Assembly: GCA_963210315.1 (NCBI GenBank)
Contig: OY723238.1
Span: forward strand, 2,542,001 to 2,606,000
DNA from: Rhynchopus euleeides
Taxonomy: Eukaryota; Euglenozoa; Diplonemea; Diplonemida; Diplonemidae
Reading direction: 5' to 3'
Length of the DNA: 64,000 nt
The translations under genes and the position numbers were made by a program. A model generated the notes under the pieces. That model ran no database searches and was not told the origin of the DNA. It worked only from the letters and a program-made list of their open reading frames with translations. Shown piece by piece: positions 1 through 9,284 of this stretch (its first letter is position 1; each line of letters starts with the position of its first letter).

Positions 1-668
1 TTCTTTGTCCCGTACTCATGGGAGTTGGTATGCAACCTTAGGGTGTTGATGAACCGTGCCATCGTCGCGAGAGCAGCACCTCTGCGAGGAGGGGGGTGGG
101 GGGGGGGGGTTGGAGGGTATATCGTCATTGGGCCATGATTGGCAATCATCATTGCCATGAAAGCAGACCAGCTTCCTTTTGGAAACTTGGCACCCCCCTG
201 TAGCTCTGCTGGTCTGATGGTGCAGCTGGGATATTCCTCTGGCTGTTGCCACAGGATCCACGTCACCACCCTCCACCATAGGTGTTGGCGTACTACGGTG
301 GGCAGGGCCTCGTCGATTGGGATGCATCGCAGTTCCCGCTGTTTGCAAAGGTATGCAGCAACAGTGAGCAACCAATGGGGGGGGGGGTCACAAATGGGGT
401 GTTGGTTGGCGGAGCAACCGAACACAGGGAAACTCTCAGGTGGGCCTGATTCATTCTTTTTGCACAAGCAAAACAAACAAAGCAAAATGTAACCCGGCAG
501 GTCATTTTTGAGACCAAGGTGAAGGGCAAGGGAAAAGCGTGGGGGAACTTCAGCCAGTCATTTTCATGAGGCCAACCCACACCACGCCACACTCTCTCGC
601 GACAGATTCTCGAAGATGAGGAGGAGGAGCAGGTGCAGGAAGACCCGACGCAACCCCAGCAGGTGTAG
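1..668 (+). CDS. 3' end of an unrecognised spliced gene (partial)
   Basis: Three short coding-like blocks can be joined with GT-AG junctions and stay in frame. Block 1 is 1-27 (reads FFVPYSWEL, then a GTATGC donor). Block 2 is 282-350 (23 codons, after a CACCATAG acceptor and before a GTATGC donor; reads VLAYYGGQG..FPLFAK). Block 3 is 606-668 (after CGCGACAG; reads ILEDEEEEQVQEDP and ends in TAG). All three junctions are phase 0. The product ends in an acidic tail. The 5' part lies outside the window and I do not recognise the family. The identical donor hexamer and matching phases are the main support; the model is inferred by eye and could be wrong. Confidence 0.4.
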
Positions 669-2085
669 GGCAGTTGCACCACCTCTGCCTGGGTGGGGCA
701 ACCCTGCCCTGCCAAGGCCAGCGGCGGGGAGAGGTCGGGTGTGAGTGGTTCGTCGCTCTAGCTGGCAGCACACCCCCGACCCCACCGCCCCCAACCCCGG
801 ACACATAGCGCAGCCCGATATCCCCGAGCAGGCCTCGGGCAGCGCTGCCTGAACCAGGGGAAGGAGGGGCCCGCTCTGTACATTTCCTCCGCGCTAACTC
901 CCCTGAAGTCGACCCCCGAAGTGAAGCTTCCGCGCCCTGCCTGTTTGTTGACGTCTACGGGGGGGTGGGGGGGGGGAGAGTTCCTGCCAGGTGAACTGAA
1001 GCTTTCTGCGACTGCCTGCCTGTTCTATTCCTCCGCTCTTCTCTGGGTTCTGTTTTGATGCATCCATCCATGCGAGGGCCAAGTCGAGGTGCCTTGATTT
1101 GGAGGTGGCAATCGCTTGCATTGCAGCCTGGAGGTCTTCACTCTGTGCCACTGTGTGTCAAACTGTGTCGCTTCACAGCCAGTGTTGTGAGGCGGCTCGC
1201 TTTTTCTCACGTTTCTGCAGTTCTGAGAGAAGGCCCACTGCCGGAAGCCACGGCAGTGCAAATCCGGTCGGGATTGTCACAACGGCGAGTGTTCCGTATA
1301 GAGAGGTGCCTTACTGTTCTGCCAAAGGCACGCCAGGCACACAGCACACCTGGAGGGCCACCCATGGGGTGTCTTGTGACATGTGAAGTCATGAAACGCA
1401 CGATCTACACTGTGCACACTTGGCTCAGTGGATCACCGGAGGTGGCATTGTGTGCTTGGTGTTGGTGGCATTATCCAATTGAGGAAAAGGGTGGGGGTGT
1501 GGGGGGATTTTACACACGAGTTTTTCCCGGGTTTGGCGCACAAACAACGCCTTGGGGGCCTTCGCTCAGAACTGCAGAACAGTGAGCCGCCTCACAAACC
1601 GGCTGGAAAGTGACACAGTTTGACAAGGCGAATGCCCCCCTTATCTTTTTCTGTTCTCACTCTGCCTCTTGCATGGACCCTCAGGCGAGTCGGGGGATGA
1701 AGGGATGGATGCGTATCGCAAGAACGGGACAGTGTCGGTGTCTTCTGCACTCTAACAAACGATGATTCGCATATCATACCATACATCCGGTTAAGCTTGG
1801 CTCAGGCGTTTCAGCCCTGAGTTCCCCCTGCCAAAACAAGTCGGGGGAAACTCGAAGAAGAAGGGAAATCAGGCGACCAATGGTATTTCCCGCCTGCTTT
1901 TACTTCCCTTTTGCCTTTCGTTTTCCTGAGTCTACATGAAGGGTTTCCCCTGACTTTCCCCTGACCACTTTGTTGCGCCCGAGATTCCCCTGACATTTGC
2001 GTGCCCGTCAAGCTGAGTTTCCTGACTTCGCCTGGCGAGACCGAAGGTGAGCGGAAAGTCAGGGGGGGGTCCCGGAAATACCGCC
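669..2085. other. Intergenic DNA with interspersed repeat copies
   Basis: No convincing gene. It holds poly-G/poly-C tracts (for example near 957-980) and two copies, in opposite orientation, of an interspersed repeat carrying a TTCGCT-type end and the string CTGTGTGTCAAACTGTGTC (about 1131-1235 forward, about 1553-1626 reverse). From about 1800 the sequence becomes a C/T-rich stretch leading into a TIR element. Confidence 0.5.
1131..1235 (+). repeat. Short interspersed repeat with imperfect terminal inverted ends, copy 1
   Basis: The copy starts near GGTCTTCACTCTGTGCCACTG and ends near CTGCAGTTCTGAGAGAAGGCC; the two ends are roughly complementary. Related copies lie at about 1553-1626 (reverse), 24776-24895, 34100-34190 and 35595-35720 (reverse, inside an intron). 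About 100 bp, non-coding, MITE-like. Exact ends are uncertain because the copies have diverged. Confidence 0.5.
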
Positions 2086-2455
2086 GTACCTGGGACCCCC
2101 CGTGTTTAGGCCCCCCCCCTCTTACCCCCGTGTTTAAGCCCCCCCCCCCCCCCCCTGGGGGTCTGGCAGGGGGGGGACTTAAACACAGGGGGGCCTAAAC
2201 ACGAGGGTGGAGGGGCACCAGGTGGCCCCTGGGCCACCTGGTGCCCTTCAAGTGCTGTCAGAGTCGAAAAGTGGGGTGCCAAAAGTCCATCCGGACCGGA
2301 ATCACCCCCCTACGACAGCAGCGGAAGAGGTCACTTTGGTCTCCACCGTGTTTAAGCCCCCCCTGTGTTTAGGCCCCCCACCCGTGTTTAAGCTCCCCCC
2401 CCTGGCCGAAATTGGCCTCCAGCGGGGGGGCCTAAACACGGGGGGTCCCAGGTAC
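2086..2455. mobile_element. 370-bp TIR element with C/G-rich arms, copy 1
   Basis: The ends are inverted repeats: GTACCTGGGACCCCCCGTG at 2086 and its complement ending at 2455. Inside are further inverted modules of the form GTGTTTAAGCCCCC / GGGGGACTTAAACAC. A close copy lies at 11457-11825 with the same internal order, including an identical middle segment that reads AAAAGTCCATCCGGACCGGA. There is no ORF of note, so it looks like a non-autonomous MITE-like element. Confidence 0.65.
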
Positions 2456-2836
2456 CAGATGTATGGCAGAGCGGTTATTCTGAAGAACGGTTCTCCAAGC
2501 ACGAATGGGTCACGAAGTAGGCGGGCCCAGCCAAAATGTGATTTGCCACAGGAAGAGGCAGCACAAGCAGATCGAACGTGCGGACAATGTACAGCCTCCG
2601 TCACCCCTCCCACCACCAAACTTCAAGGCAGACAAAAGGTAGCCCCCAGCCCCCTCGCCCTCGGACGCTGAGACGGAACTACTGTCCATACTCGCCTACA
2701 AAGCCCTGCCAGAGGCGCTCCTGAGTCTCGGACGATCCCTGCCCCACCAAGACAAGGTGGGAATCATCAACGCATTTCCAACAACCTCCCCACTCAGCGT
2801 AAACGTCGCGGCAACATACCAAGGCACAGGGGAAGG
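2456..2836 (+). other. Upstream region of the first WD40 gene, with a coding-like fragment
   Basis: This region differs from the leaders of the other family members, which share a GAGGACCGTGGGGTTGTCG string. Between about 2643 and 2836 one plus-strand frame stays open and reads plausibly (LLSILAYKALPEALLSLGR..), running into the WD40 gene in a different frame. It may be the remnant of another exon through which the WD40 copy inserted. I do not recognise it. Confidence 0.3.
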
Positions 2837-3985
2837 ATGGACGTGTCGGTGTGTCATGTCGAGAGCGGGCGGAGCTGTGTCGTCGGTGTTGCGGATGGCG
2901 GGACCGTGCTCAGCCTGAAGGCGGATGCGGTCAAGGAGATGTTCGCGGGTTCCATCAACGCAGACCGGGAGGCTGCAGGGCTGGCGGCACGCATCGAAGG
3001 GTGTGACGAGGACCTGGACGATGCAGAGCGCGTTGCCAACACGGGTCTCGAGGTTGGGGATCCTGTCCAGCTCGTCCGCAGGTGGCCACACGTAAACGCT
3101 CCCGATTTCTACAACCCTCGGGCGTCCCATGGGGAGGCTGCAGGGGTCGAGTGCATCACACTGTCGAGGTGTGGCACCCTGTGTTCAGTGACCTACGCCG
3201 AAGGACACATCACTGTGTTTGACACCACGACTGCTGGTGTGGCGGCGCACCTCACACATGGGGAGGGAGATAGTAGTCACACAGTATTCTCCTTCTGTGG
3301 GACGTGGCTGGCATCGTGCTCAGAGGACGGCACCATCTGCGTGTGGCTGACAGCAACGTGGGAACAGGTGTGGTGTCTGGAGGAGCACGACACAGCGGTG
3401 TCCAGTGCAGGGTGGACACACTGTGGATGTCTCGTGTCGGGTGACGAAGATGGGAAGGTGTGTGTGTGGGACTTGGAGGTCACACCAAGCGCCACAGTGC
3501 TGGAGGGGCACAGCGGTTCTGTTTATGGGATTGCAGTGTCAACTACGAGGATCTTCACCAGGTCATGGGACAAGACCATCCGTGTGTATGACATCAGCAC
3601 CCTCACCCACACCGACACCCTGTCTGACCACACGGCTGGTGTGTACCACATCGCCCTGACGAACGACGAGCAGCACCTGGTGTCGTGCTCCAATGGCAAC
3701 TCGCTGAAGGTGTGGTGCACAACCACCCTCACCTGCATCCGTACTGTCGCCCTGTCTGATAGCCCGTTCTTGCTCGCCGTGTCACAGCCAGGTGATGTTG
3801 TGGCAGTGTCCTTTGAATATTACACGAAGTTGTACACCCTCAGCACCTTGGAGTGCTTGGGAAAAGAGCATTCAAACGGTTACGGTGTTGCACTCAGCCC
3901 GTGTGGGAGGTGGGTCTTCACATCATACAACTCTTCTGTGTATGTGTGTGCTGTGTGTGACGTTCCGGGTGAGGGCAGCACTTAG
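2837..3985 (+). CDS. Ubl-WD40 repeat protein, tandem family member 1
   Basis: Single-exon 382-aa protein. Residues 1-82 look like a ubiquitin-like domain: two opening strands (MDVSVCHVESGRSCVVGV), a T-V..LK helix start, and a closing LEVGDPVQLV strand. A 24-residue linker leads to a seven-bladed WD40 propeller, with blades at about 107-131, 150-172, 191-213, 231-254, 271-294, 312-336 and 350-375; typical blade ends are ICVWLTATW, VCVWDLE, IRVYDIS and LKVWCTT. The start is ATG at GGAAGGATGG. It begins a three-gene direct tandem run. It has no catalytic motif; WD40 propellers are scaffolds, so the role is probably protein recognition. Differences from its paralogues fall in loop patches such as EEHDTAVSSAG, HSGSVYG and SWDKT. 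Confidence 0.85.
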   Translation: MDVSVCHVESGRSCVVGVADGGTVLSLKADAVKEMFAGSINADREAAGLAARIEGCDEDLDDAERVANTGLEVGDPVQLVRRWPHVNAPDFYNPRASHGEAAGVECITLSRCGTLCSVTYAEGHITVFDTTTAGVAAHLTHGEGDSSHTVFSFCGTWLASCSEDGTICVWLTATWEQVWCLEEHDTAVSSAGWTHCGCLVSGDEDGKVCVWDLEVTPSATVLEGHSGSVYGIAVSTTRIFTRSWDKTIRVYDISTLTHTDTLSDHTAGVYHIALTNDEQHLVSCSNGNSLKVWCTTTLTCIRTVALSDSPFLLAVSQPGDVVAVSFEYYTKLYTLSTLECLGKEHSNGYGVALSPCGRWVFTSYNSSVYVCAVCDVPGEGST

Positions 3986-4326
3986 GCAACCTCTTCTGCT
4001 TGTGTGCTTGCGGTGCACTGCCTTGCTCGTTGCCTCGCAGCACAGCACCTCCTGACCCTGCTGGTTGGAGGCAGCGTGCACTGCATCTGAGGTGCGACTG
4101 CTCAGGATGACACAGTGCTTCCAGACAGCCTCTGCCCCCCCTCCCAAGCCCTCCAACCACACTGCCCCTTGATCCTTTCTGCACGTTACCTCACCCACCT
4201 GCAATTGCTGTTTCCATTGTGCCCACTTACATCACCGTTACCCAGGTCTCAGTGTCACCCAGATCGAAGAGCACGTGTTTACGTGAGGACCGTGGGGTTG
4301 TCGGGGGGGGGGAAGAGAGTTGAACG
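3986..4326 (+). promoter_or_regulatory. Conserved 3' UTR-like block and leader of family member 2
   Basis: Directly after the stop codon comes a block of about 155 bp (GGCAACCTCTTCTGCTTGTG through GCTTCCAGACAGCCTCTGCC) that is nearly identical behind members 1 to 6. Just upstream of the next ATG is the leader string GAGGACCGTGGGGTTGTCG followed by a G run. The duplicated unit therefore includes both UTR-like regions, and conservation outside the ORF fits recent tandem duplication. Confidence 0.6.
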
Positions 4327-5478
4327 ATGGACGTGTCGGTGCGTCATGTGGAGAGCGGGCGGAGCTGTGTCGTCGGTGTTGCGGATGGCGGGACCGTGCT
4401 CAGCCTGAAGGCGGATGCGGTCAAGGAGATTTTCGCGGGTTCCATCAACGCAGACCGGGAGGCTGCAGGGCTGGCGGCACGCATCGAAGGGTGTGACGAG
4501 GACCTGGACGATGCAGAGCGCGTTGCCAACACGGGTCTCGAGGTCGGGGATCCTGTCCAGCTCGTCCGGAGGTGGCCACACATCAAGGCTCCTGCTGTCT
4601 ACAACCCTCGGGTGTCCCACGGGGAGGCTGTAGGGGTCGAGTGCATCACACTGTCGAGGTGTGGCACCCTGTGTTCAGTGGGGTACAGCAAAGGACACAT
4701 CACTGTGTTTGACACCACGACTGCTGGTGTGGTGGCGCACCTCACACATGGGGAGGGAGATAGTAGTCACACAGTATTCTCCTTCTGTGAGACGTGGCTG
4801 GCATCGTGCTCAGATGGCAACACCATCTCCGTGTGGCTGACAGCAACGTGGGAACAGGTGTGGTGTCTGGAGGAGCACGACACACTGGTGTTGAGTGCAC
4901 AGTGGACACACTGTGGACGTCTCGTGTCGGGTGACTATCGTGGGAAGGTGTGTGTGTGGGACTTGGAGGTCACACCAAGTGCCACAGTGCTGGAGGGGCA
5001 CAGCAGCGCTGTTTTTGGGATTGCAGTGTCAACTACGAGGGTCTTCACCGGGTCAGACGACAAGACCATCCGTGTGTATGACATCAGCACCCTCACCCAC
5101 ACCGACACGCTGTCTGACCACACGACGGGTGTGTACCACATCGCCCTGACGAACGACGAGCAGCACCTGGTGTCGTGCTCTGGTGACAACTCACTGAAGG
5201 TGTGGTGCACAACCACCCTCACCTGCATCCGTACTGTCGCTCTCTCTGATATCCCGGTCCACCTTGCCGTGTCACAGCCAGGTGATGTTGTGGCAGTGAT
5301 ATTCTATGATCAGACCAACAAGTTGTTCAACCTCAGCACCTTGGAGTGCTTGGGACAAGTGGAGTCAAAGGGTCACGGTATTGCGTTCAGCCCGTGTGGG
5401 AGGTGGGTCTTCACACCAAGCAACTCTTCTGTGTATGTGTGTGCTGTGTGTGACGTTCCGGGTGAGGGCAGCACTTAG
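4327..5478 (+). CDS. Ubl-WD40 repeat protein, tandem family member 2
   Basis: Single-exon 383-aa protein with the family layout: ubiquitin-like N-terminus (about 1-82), linker with the VYNPRVSHGEAVG motif also seen in members 1, 6 and 9, and a seven-bladed WD40 propeller. ATG lies in GAACGATGG. It differs from member 1 mainly in loop patches: HDTLVLSAQ, HSSAVFG, SDDKT, HTTGVYH and the blade-6 entry SDIPVHLAV. The first two blades are almost identical in DNA to member 1, including the unusual FSFC in blade 2 where others have FSVC, which points to a close common origin of members 1 and 2. Confidence 0.85.
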   Translation: MDVSVRHVESGRSCVVGVADGGTVLSLKADAVKEIFAGSINADREAAGLAARIEGCDEDLDDAERVANTGLEVGDPVQLVRRWPHIKAPAVYNPRVSHGEAVGVECITLSRCGTLCSVGYSKGHITVFDTTTAGVVAHLTHGEGDSSHTVFSFCETWLASCSDGNTISVWLTATWEQVWCLEEHDTLVLSAQWTHCGRLVSGDYRGKVCVWDLEVTPSATVLEGHSSAVFGIAVSTTRVFTGSDDKTIRVYDISTLTHTDTLSDHTTGVYHIALTNDEQHLVSCSGDNSLKVWCTTTLTCIRTVALSDIPVHLAVSQPGDVVAVIFYDQTNKLFNLSTLECLGQVESKGHGIAFSPCGRWVFTPSNSSVYVCAVCDVPGEGST

Positions 5479-5866
5479 GCAACCTCTTCTGCTTGTGTGC
5501 TTGCGGTGCACTGCCTTGCTCGTTGCCTCCCAGCACAGCACCTCCTGACCCTGCTGGTTGGAGGCAGCGTGCACTGCATCTGAGGTGCGACTGCTCAGGA
5601 TGACACAGTGCTTCCAGACAGCCTCTGCCCCCACCCTCCCAAGCCCCTCTACCACCCTGCCCCTCCCTTCGTCCTTCCACACAACCCCTCAGGTGCACAG
5701 GGGTCCCAGACTTGGAAAGGAGAGGAGGAGCCGACTCCACATACAGCATCACCCTCTCACATCACAGCACCTTCACCCATGCCAGAAGAGCACGTCTGCC
5801 CTACGCACCGTGGGGCTGTCGTTGAGGGCCGTGGGGTTGTCGGGGGGGGGGGAAGAGAGTTGAACT
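5479..5866 (+). promoter_or_regulatory. Conserved 3' block and leader of family member 3
   Basis: The shared 3' UTR-like block follows the stop. Then comes about 190 bp of unique C-rich sequence and the leader CCGTGGGGTTGTCG with a G run, here preceded by a second partial copy of the same leader motif. The base before the expected start codon is changed (see member 3). Confidence 0.5.
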
Positions 5867-7015
5867 GTGGACGTGTCGGTGCGTCATGTGGAGAGCGGGC
5901 GGAGCTGTGTCGTCGGTGTTGCGGATGGCGGGACCGTGCTCAGCCTGAAGGCGGATGCGGTGAAGGAGATGTTCGCGGGTTCCATCAACGCAGACCGGGA
6001 GGCTGCAGGGCTGGCGGCACGCATCGAAGGGTGTGACAAGGACCTGGACGATGCAGAGCGCGTTGCCAACACGGGTCTCGAGGTTGGGGATCCTGTCCAG
6101 CTCGTCCGCAGGTGGCCACACGTCAACGCTCCCGCTGTCTACAGCCGGCAGGGCAGCAATCTCTTCGATAGCCTCTTCGACATCACGCTGTCGCGGTGTG
6201 GCACTCTGTGTTCCGTCGCGTACCCTGCGGGACACATCCTTGTGTTTGACACCACGACTGCACAAGTGGTGGCCGACCTCAAGCATGCGCTGCAAGCGAT
6301 TTGGTGCACCGCCTTCTCAGTCTGTGGGACGTGGCTGGCAACGTGCTCATCTGACAGCACCATCTGCGTGTGGCTGACAGCAACGTGGGAACAGGTGTGG
6401 TGTCTGGAGGAGCACCACACAGACGTGTACAGTGTCGGGTGGACACACTGTGGACGTCTCGTGTCGGGTGACTATGATGCGAAGGTGCGTGTGTGGGACT
6501 TGGAGGGCACACCAAGTGCCACAGTGCTGGAGGGGCACAGCAAGCGTGTGTACGGGATTGCAGTGTCAACTACGAGAATCTTCACCGGGTCATACGACAA
6601 CACCATCCGTGTGTATGACATCAGCACCCTCACCCACACCGACACCCTGTCTGAGCACACAAAGCGTGTGTATGACATCGCCCTGACGAATGACGAGCAG
6701 CACCTGGTGTCGTGCTCTGAAGATAGTTCACTGAAGGTGTGGTGCACAACCACCCTCACCTGCATCCGTACTGCCACCCTGTGTGGCGCAGCGTCCCGGC
6801 TTGCCGTGTCACAGCCAGGTGATGTTGTGGCAGTGTCCTTTCCTGAGGACGTGACCGAGTTGTATGTCCTCAGCACCTTGCAGTGCTTGGGAGAAGTTGG
6901 GTCACAGGGTGGTATTGTTGCACTCAGCCCGTGTGGGAGGTGGGTCTTCACATCAATGGAGTATGTTGCGAATGTGTGTGCTGTGTGTGACGTTCCGCGT
7001 GTGGGCAGCACTTAG
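5867..7015 (+). CDS. Ubl-WD40 repeat protein, tandem family member 3, start codon lost
   Basis: The reading frame is intact for 382 codons and has the same ubiquitin-like domain plus seven WD40 blades. The codon aligned with the ATG of all other members is GTG (GAACTGTGGACG against GAACGATGGACG in member 2). The codon two before it is TGA, so no upstream in-frame ATG can substitute; the next ATG lies inside the ubiquitin-like domain at the KEMF motif. The gene is either translated from a non-AUG codon or newly inactivated. It is also one of the most divergent copies in its loops (linker YSRQGSNLFDSLFD, HSKRVYG, HTKRVYD, FPEDVTE), so it was diversified before losing its start. Confidence 0.7.
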   Translation: MDVSVRHVESGRSCVVGVADGGTVLSLKADAVKEMFAGSINADREAAGLAARIEGCDKDLDDAERVANTGLEVGDPVQLVRRWPHVNAPAVYSRQGSNLFDSLFDITLSRCGTLCSVAYPAGHILVFDTTTAQVVADLKHALQAIWCTAFSVCGTWLATCSSDSTICVWLTATWEQVWCLEEHHTDVYSVGWTHCGRLVSGDYDAKVRVWDLEGTPSATVLEGHSKRVYGIAVSTTRIFTGSYDNTIRVYDISTLTHTDTLSEHTKRVYDIALTNDEQHLVSCSEDSSLKVWCTTTLTCIRTATLCGAASRLAVSQPGDVVAVSFPEDVTELYVLSTLQCLGEVGSQGGIVALSPCGRWVFTSMEYVANVCAVCDVPRVGST

Positions 7016-7313
7016 GCAACCTCTTCTGTTTGTGTGCTTGCGGTGCACTGCCTTGCTCGTTGCCTCCCAGCACAGCACCTCCTGACCCTGCTGGTTGGAG
7101 GCAGCGTGCACTGCATCTGAGGTGCGACTGCTCGGGATGACACAGTGCTTCCAGACAGCCTCTGCCCCCACCTACCCGGCCCAGCAACCACCCCCCCCTC
7201 TCCCCAGTCGACACGCCTCATGTTGCACTTCTGGCGTGTGGTACTTCCTGCCCTCCCTCTCGTCGTCTTGCTCCTCAGCACTCGATCACACCGCCCTGCA
7301 GGCACACACCACA
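7016..7313 (+). promoter_or_regulatory. Shared WD40 3' block joining the ABC transporter 5' region
   Basis: The first 150 bases repeat the family 3' UTR-like block. The rest is C/T-rich and includes TTGCTCCTCAG shortly before the transporter ATG, a possible 3' splice site of a 5' UTR intron. The transporter promoter must lie in or near the duplicated WD40 tail. Confidence 0.4.
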
Positions 7314-9284
7314 ATGGCGGCAGTCAGCAAGGAGGCGGTGCCCATCGACACGTCGTCGTGGAAAGGCCTGGCGCGCACCTTCGTCGGGATCATCTTGTCG
7401 AAGAACTATGGGCGTGTCCTGCTGAGCATCTGGTCGTCATTTCTCGTCACCAGCCTTCTCGTGCTACCCGTCACCAACGCGCTCACACGTCAGAGACAGA
7501 AGGGCCGGAACGACAACGCGACTGACACACAGGGGAGGAAGAAGACTGCGCCCCGCCGCAGCGCCCTCAGCACCCTGCTGGATATCTTGATGCGGTTTCG
7601 CTTCACGAAACACGGCGGCTTCGTCCTGGCCTATATTGCCACGCTGTGTACGCGCGTCCTCATCACCGTCCGCCTGGCAGACATGGGTGGTGAGCTCGGA
7701 AGCTTCATGGGTGCACGCAACTGGGAAGCGATGTTCCTCGGGCAGGGCCGCCTCGGCCTGTGGTTTATGGTTGGTGCCTTTGCCACTGCCGTCATGAAGT
7801 TCCTTGAGAAGCGTGTGACGCTGTCGGTACGTGAGGTTCTGTACAAGACATTCCTCGGGCAGTACATGGACAAAGAGAATTTGCTGTACTACCACTCCGG
7901 TGTGCCGGACGCCCCCGCACGCTTCACCTCCGACATCGACGAGTTCTCCGCGGTGTCGGTGCGCACCTTGGGTCACATCCTGAAGCCTGTGATTGACATT
8001 GTGTACCTGTCGTACACCATTGGGCAGCGCATCGGGTTTTCCAGTCTGGCCATCTTCCTTTCGTTCTTCGGGGTCGCACAGCACATGATCGGCAACGTGA
8101 AGAACGCACTGCCCCGCAGCCTGAAGCGCCTTGCCCTGCAGAAGCAGGAGCTCGAGGCGGAGCTGCGCACACACCACGAACAGCTGCACCAGTTCCGCGA
8201 GCAGGTGGCCCTGCAGGACGGCACTCTCAAGGAGATGCAGGCCCTTGAGAAGCGCCACGCACGCCTCGTCCGCCACCAGGTCCTGACGTCGTATATCTTT
8301 GCAGTGGTGGACGTCCTCAACACCTACGTGCTGAAGTACGGCGGTGCGATGTGCGCCTTCAGCGTGCTGATCCCAGAGGTCTTCCTCGGCGACCCCAAGG
8401 TGCCCGGCAGCAAGATTACGGCACACTACCTGACGAACGTGACCCTCCTGCAGACACTCGCCACAGAGATCAAGGACCTCGCGGAGGCGCTGACCGACGC
8501 GTCGCGCGTGCGCGGCATCGCCGATCGCCTCGTTCAGCTGAAGGACAAGATGGAGGCTGCACGCCCTGGGGGTGCCGACAGGAAGCCTGACGGCGCTGTG
8601 CGCACCGTCACCGACGACGACCACATCCGCATCAGCAACCTGACGGTGGTGCCCCCGCGGCGCGAGGGCCAGGAGGGCGAGTCGCGCCCCCTGGTGAGCG
8701 GGCTGACGCTGGCGGTGAACAAAGGCGAGCACCTGGTCATCCGTGGGCCCAACGGGGTCGGCAAGACCAGCTTCTTCCGCACGCTGTGCGGACTGTGGGG
8801 CGCAGAGCCTGGCGCCTCCATCCAGCTCCCCGGCAGCAAGAACGCCGTGTTTGCCGTGTCGCAGGACGGGTACTTCCCGGGCGGCGTGACGCTGCGCGGC
8901 CAGATCGCCTACCCCAACGAAGCAGAGAGAGTCCCCGTTGCAGAGGCACTGGAGCTGCTGGGCGCGGTGGGGCTGGAGGGCATGGACGACCACCTCGACA
9001 AGGAGGGCGTGGACTGGCGCATCCGCCTGTCAGGCGGGCAGAAGCAGCGCCTCTCGTGGGCACGCATGCTGCACCACAAGCCGACCTTCGCGCTTGTCGA
9101 TGAGGGCACCTCGCAGGTGGACCAGAAGGGCTGCAAGCTGCTGCACGGGGCAGCGAAGGAGAAGGGCATCACCCTTGTGTCTATCTCGCACCACGCCACG
9201 GTCGACACCCACCACGACGTTACCCTCGACTTCCTGGGGGGCGGTGATGGCTGGTATAAGACTGGGAAGATGGAAGACCAGTAG
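7314..9284 (+). CDS. ABC half transporter, subfamily D (peroxisomal PMP70/ALDP type)
   Basis: A 656-aa protein, the usual length of ABCD half transporters. ABCD proteins dimerise in the peroxisomal membrane and import fatty acids or acyl-CoAs using ATP. An N-terminal hydrophobic segment (IWSSFLVTSLLVLPVTNAL) is followed by a membrane domain with the family's conserved stretch near residues 190-212 (YYHSGVPDAPARFTSDIDEF), matching the ABCD pattern of YY..D.R...D...F. A charged helix-rich stretch (LALQKQELEAELRTHHEQL) lies between membrane segments. The nucleotide-binding domain has Walker A GPNGVGKTS at 478-486, signature LSGGQ at 572-576 and Walker B ending in D596-E597 (FALVDEGTS). Single exon; ATG in CACAATGG. 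The substrate cannot be told from sequence. Confidence 0.93.
   Translation: MAAVSKEAVPIDTSSWKGLARTFVGIILSKNYGRVLLSIWSSFLVTSLLVLPVTNALTRQRQKGRNDNATDTQGRKKTAPRRSALSTLLDILMRFRFTKHGGFVLAYIATLCTRVLITVRLADMGGELGSFMGARNWEAMFLGQGRLGLWFMVGAFATAVMKFLEKRVTLSVREVLYKTFLGQYMDKENLLYYHSGVPDAPARFTSDIDEFSAVSVRTLGHILKPVIDIVYLSYTIGQRIGFSSLAIFLSFFGVAQHMIGNVKNALPRSLKRLALQKQELEAELRTHHEQLHQFREQVALQDGTLKEMQALEKRHARLVRHQVLTSYIFAVVDVLNTYVLKYGGAMCAFSVLIPEVFLGDPKVPGSKITAHYLTNVTLLQTLATEIKDLAEALTDASRVRGIADRLVQLKDKMEAARPGGADRKPDGAVRTVTDDDHIRISNLTVVPPRREGQEGESRPLVSGLTLAVNKGEHLVIRGPNGVGKTSFFRTLCGLWGAEPGASIQLPGSKNAVFAVSQDGYFPGGVTLRGQIAYPNEAERVPVAEALELLGAVGLEGMDDHLDKEGVDWRIRLSGGQKQRLSWARMLHHKPTFALVDEGTSQVDQKGCKLLHGAAKEKGITLVSISHHATVDTHHDVTLDFLGGGDGWYKTGKMEDQ

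Noticed and set aside
7464..8993. Long minus-strand frame opposite the ABC transporter
   Set aside because: It is the antisense shadow of a strongly supported gene with third-position GC bias; its translation is low-complexity and has no domain.
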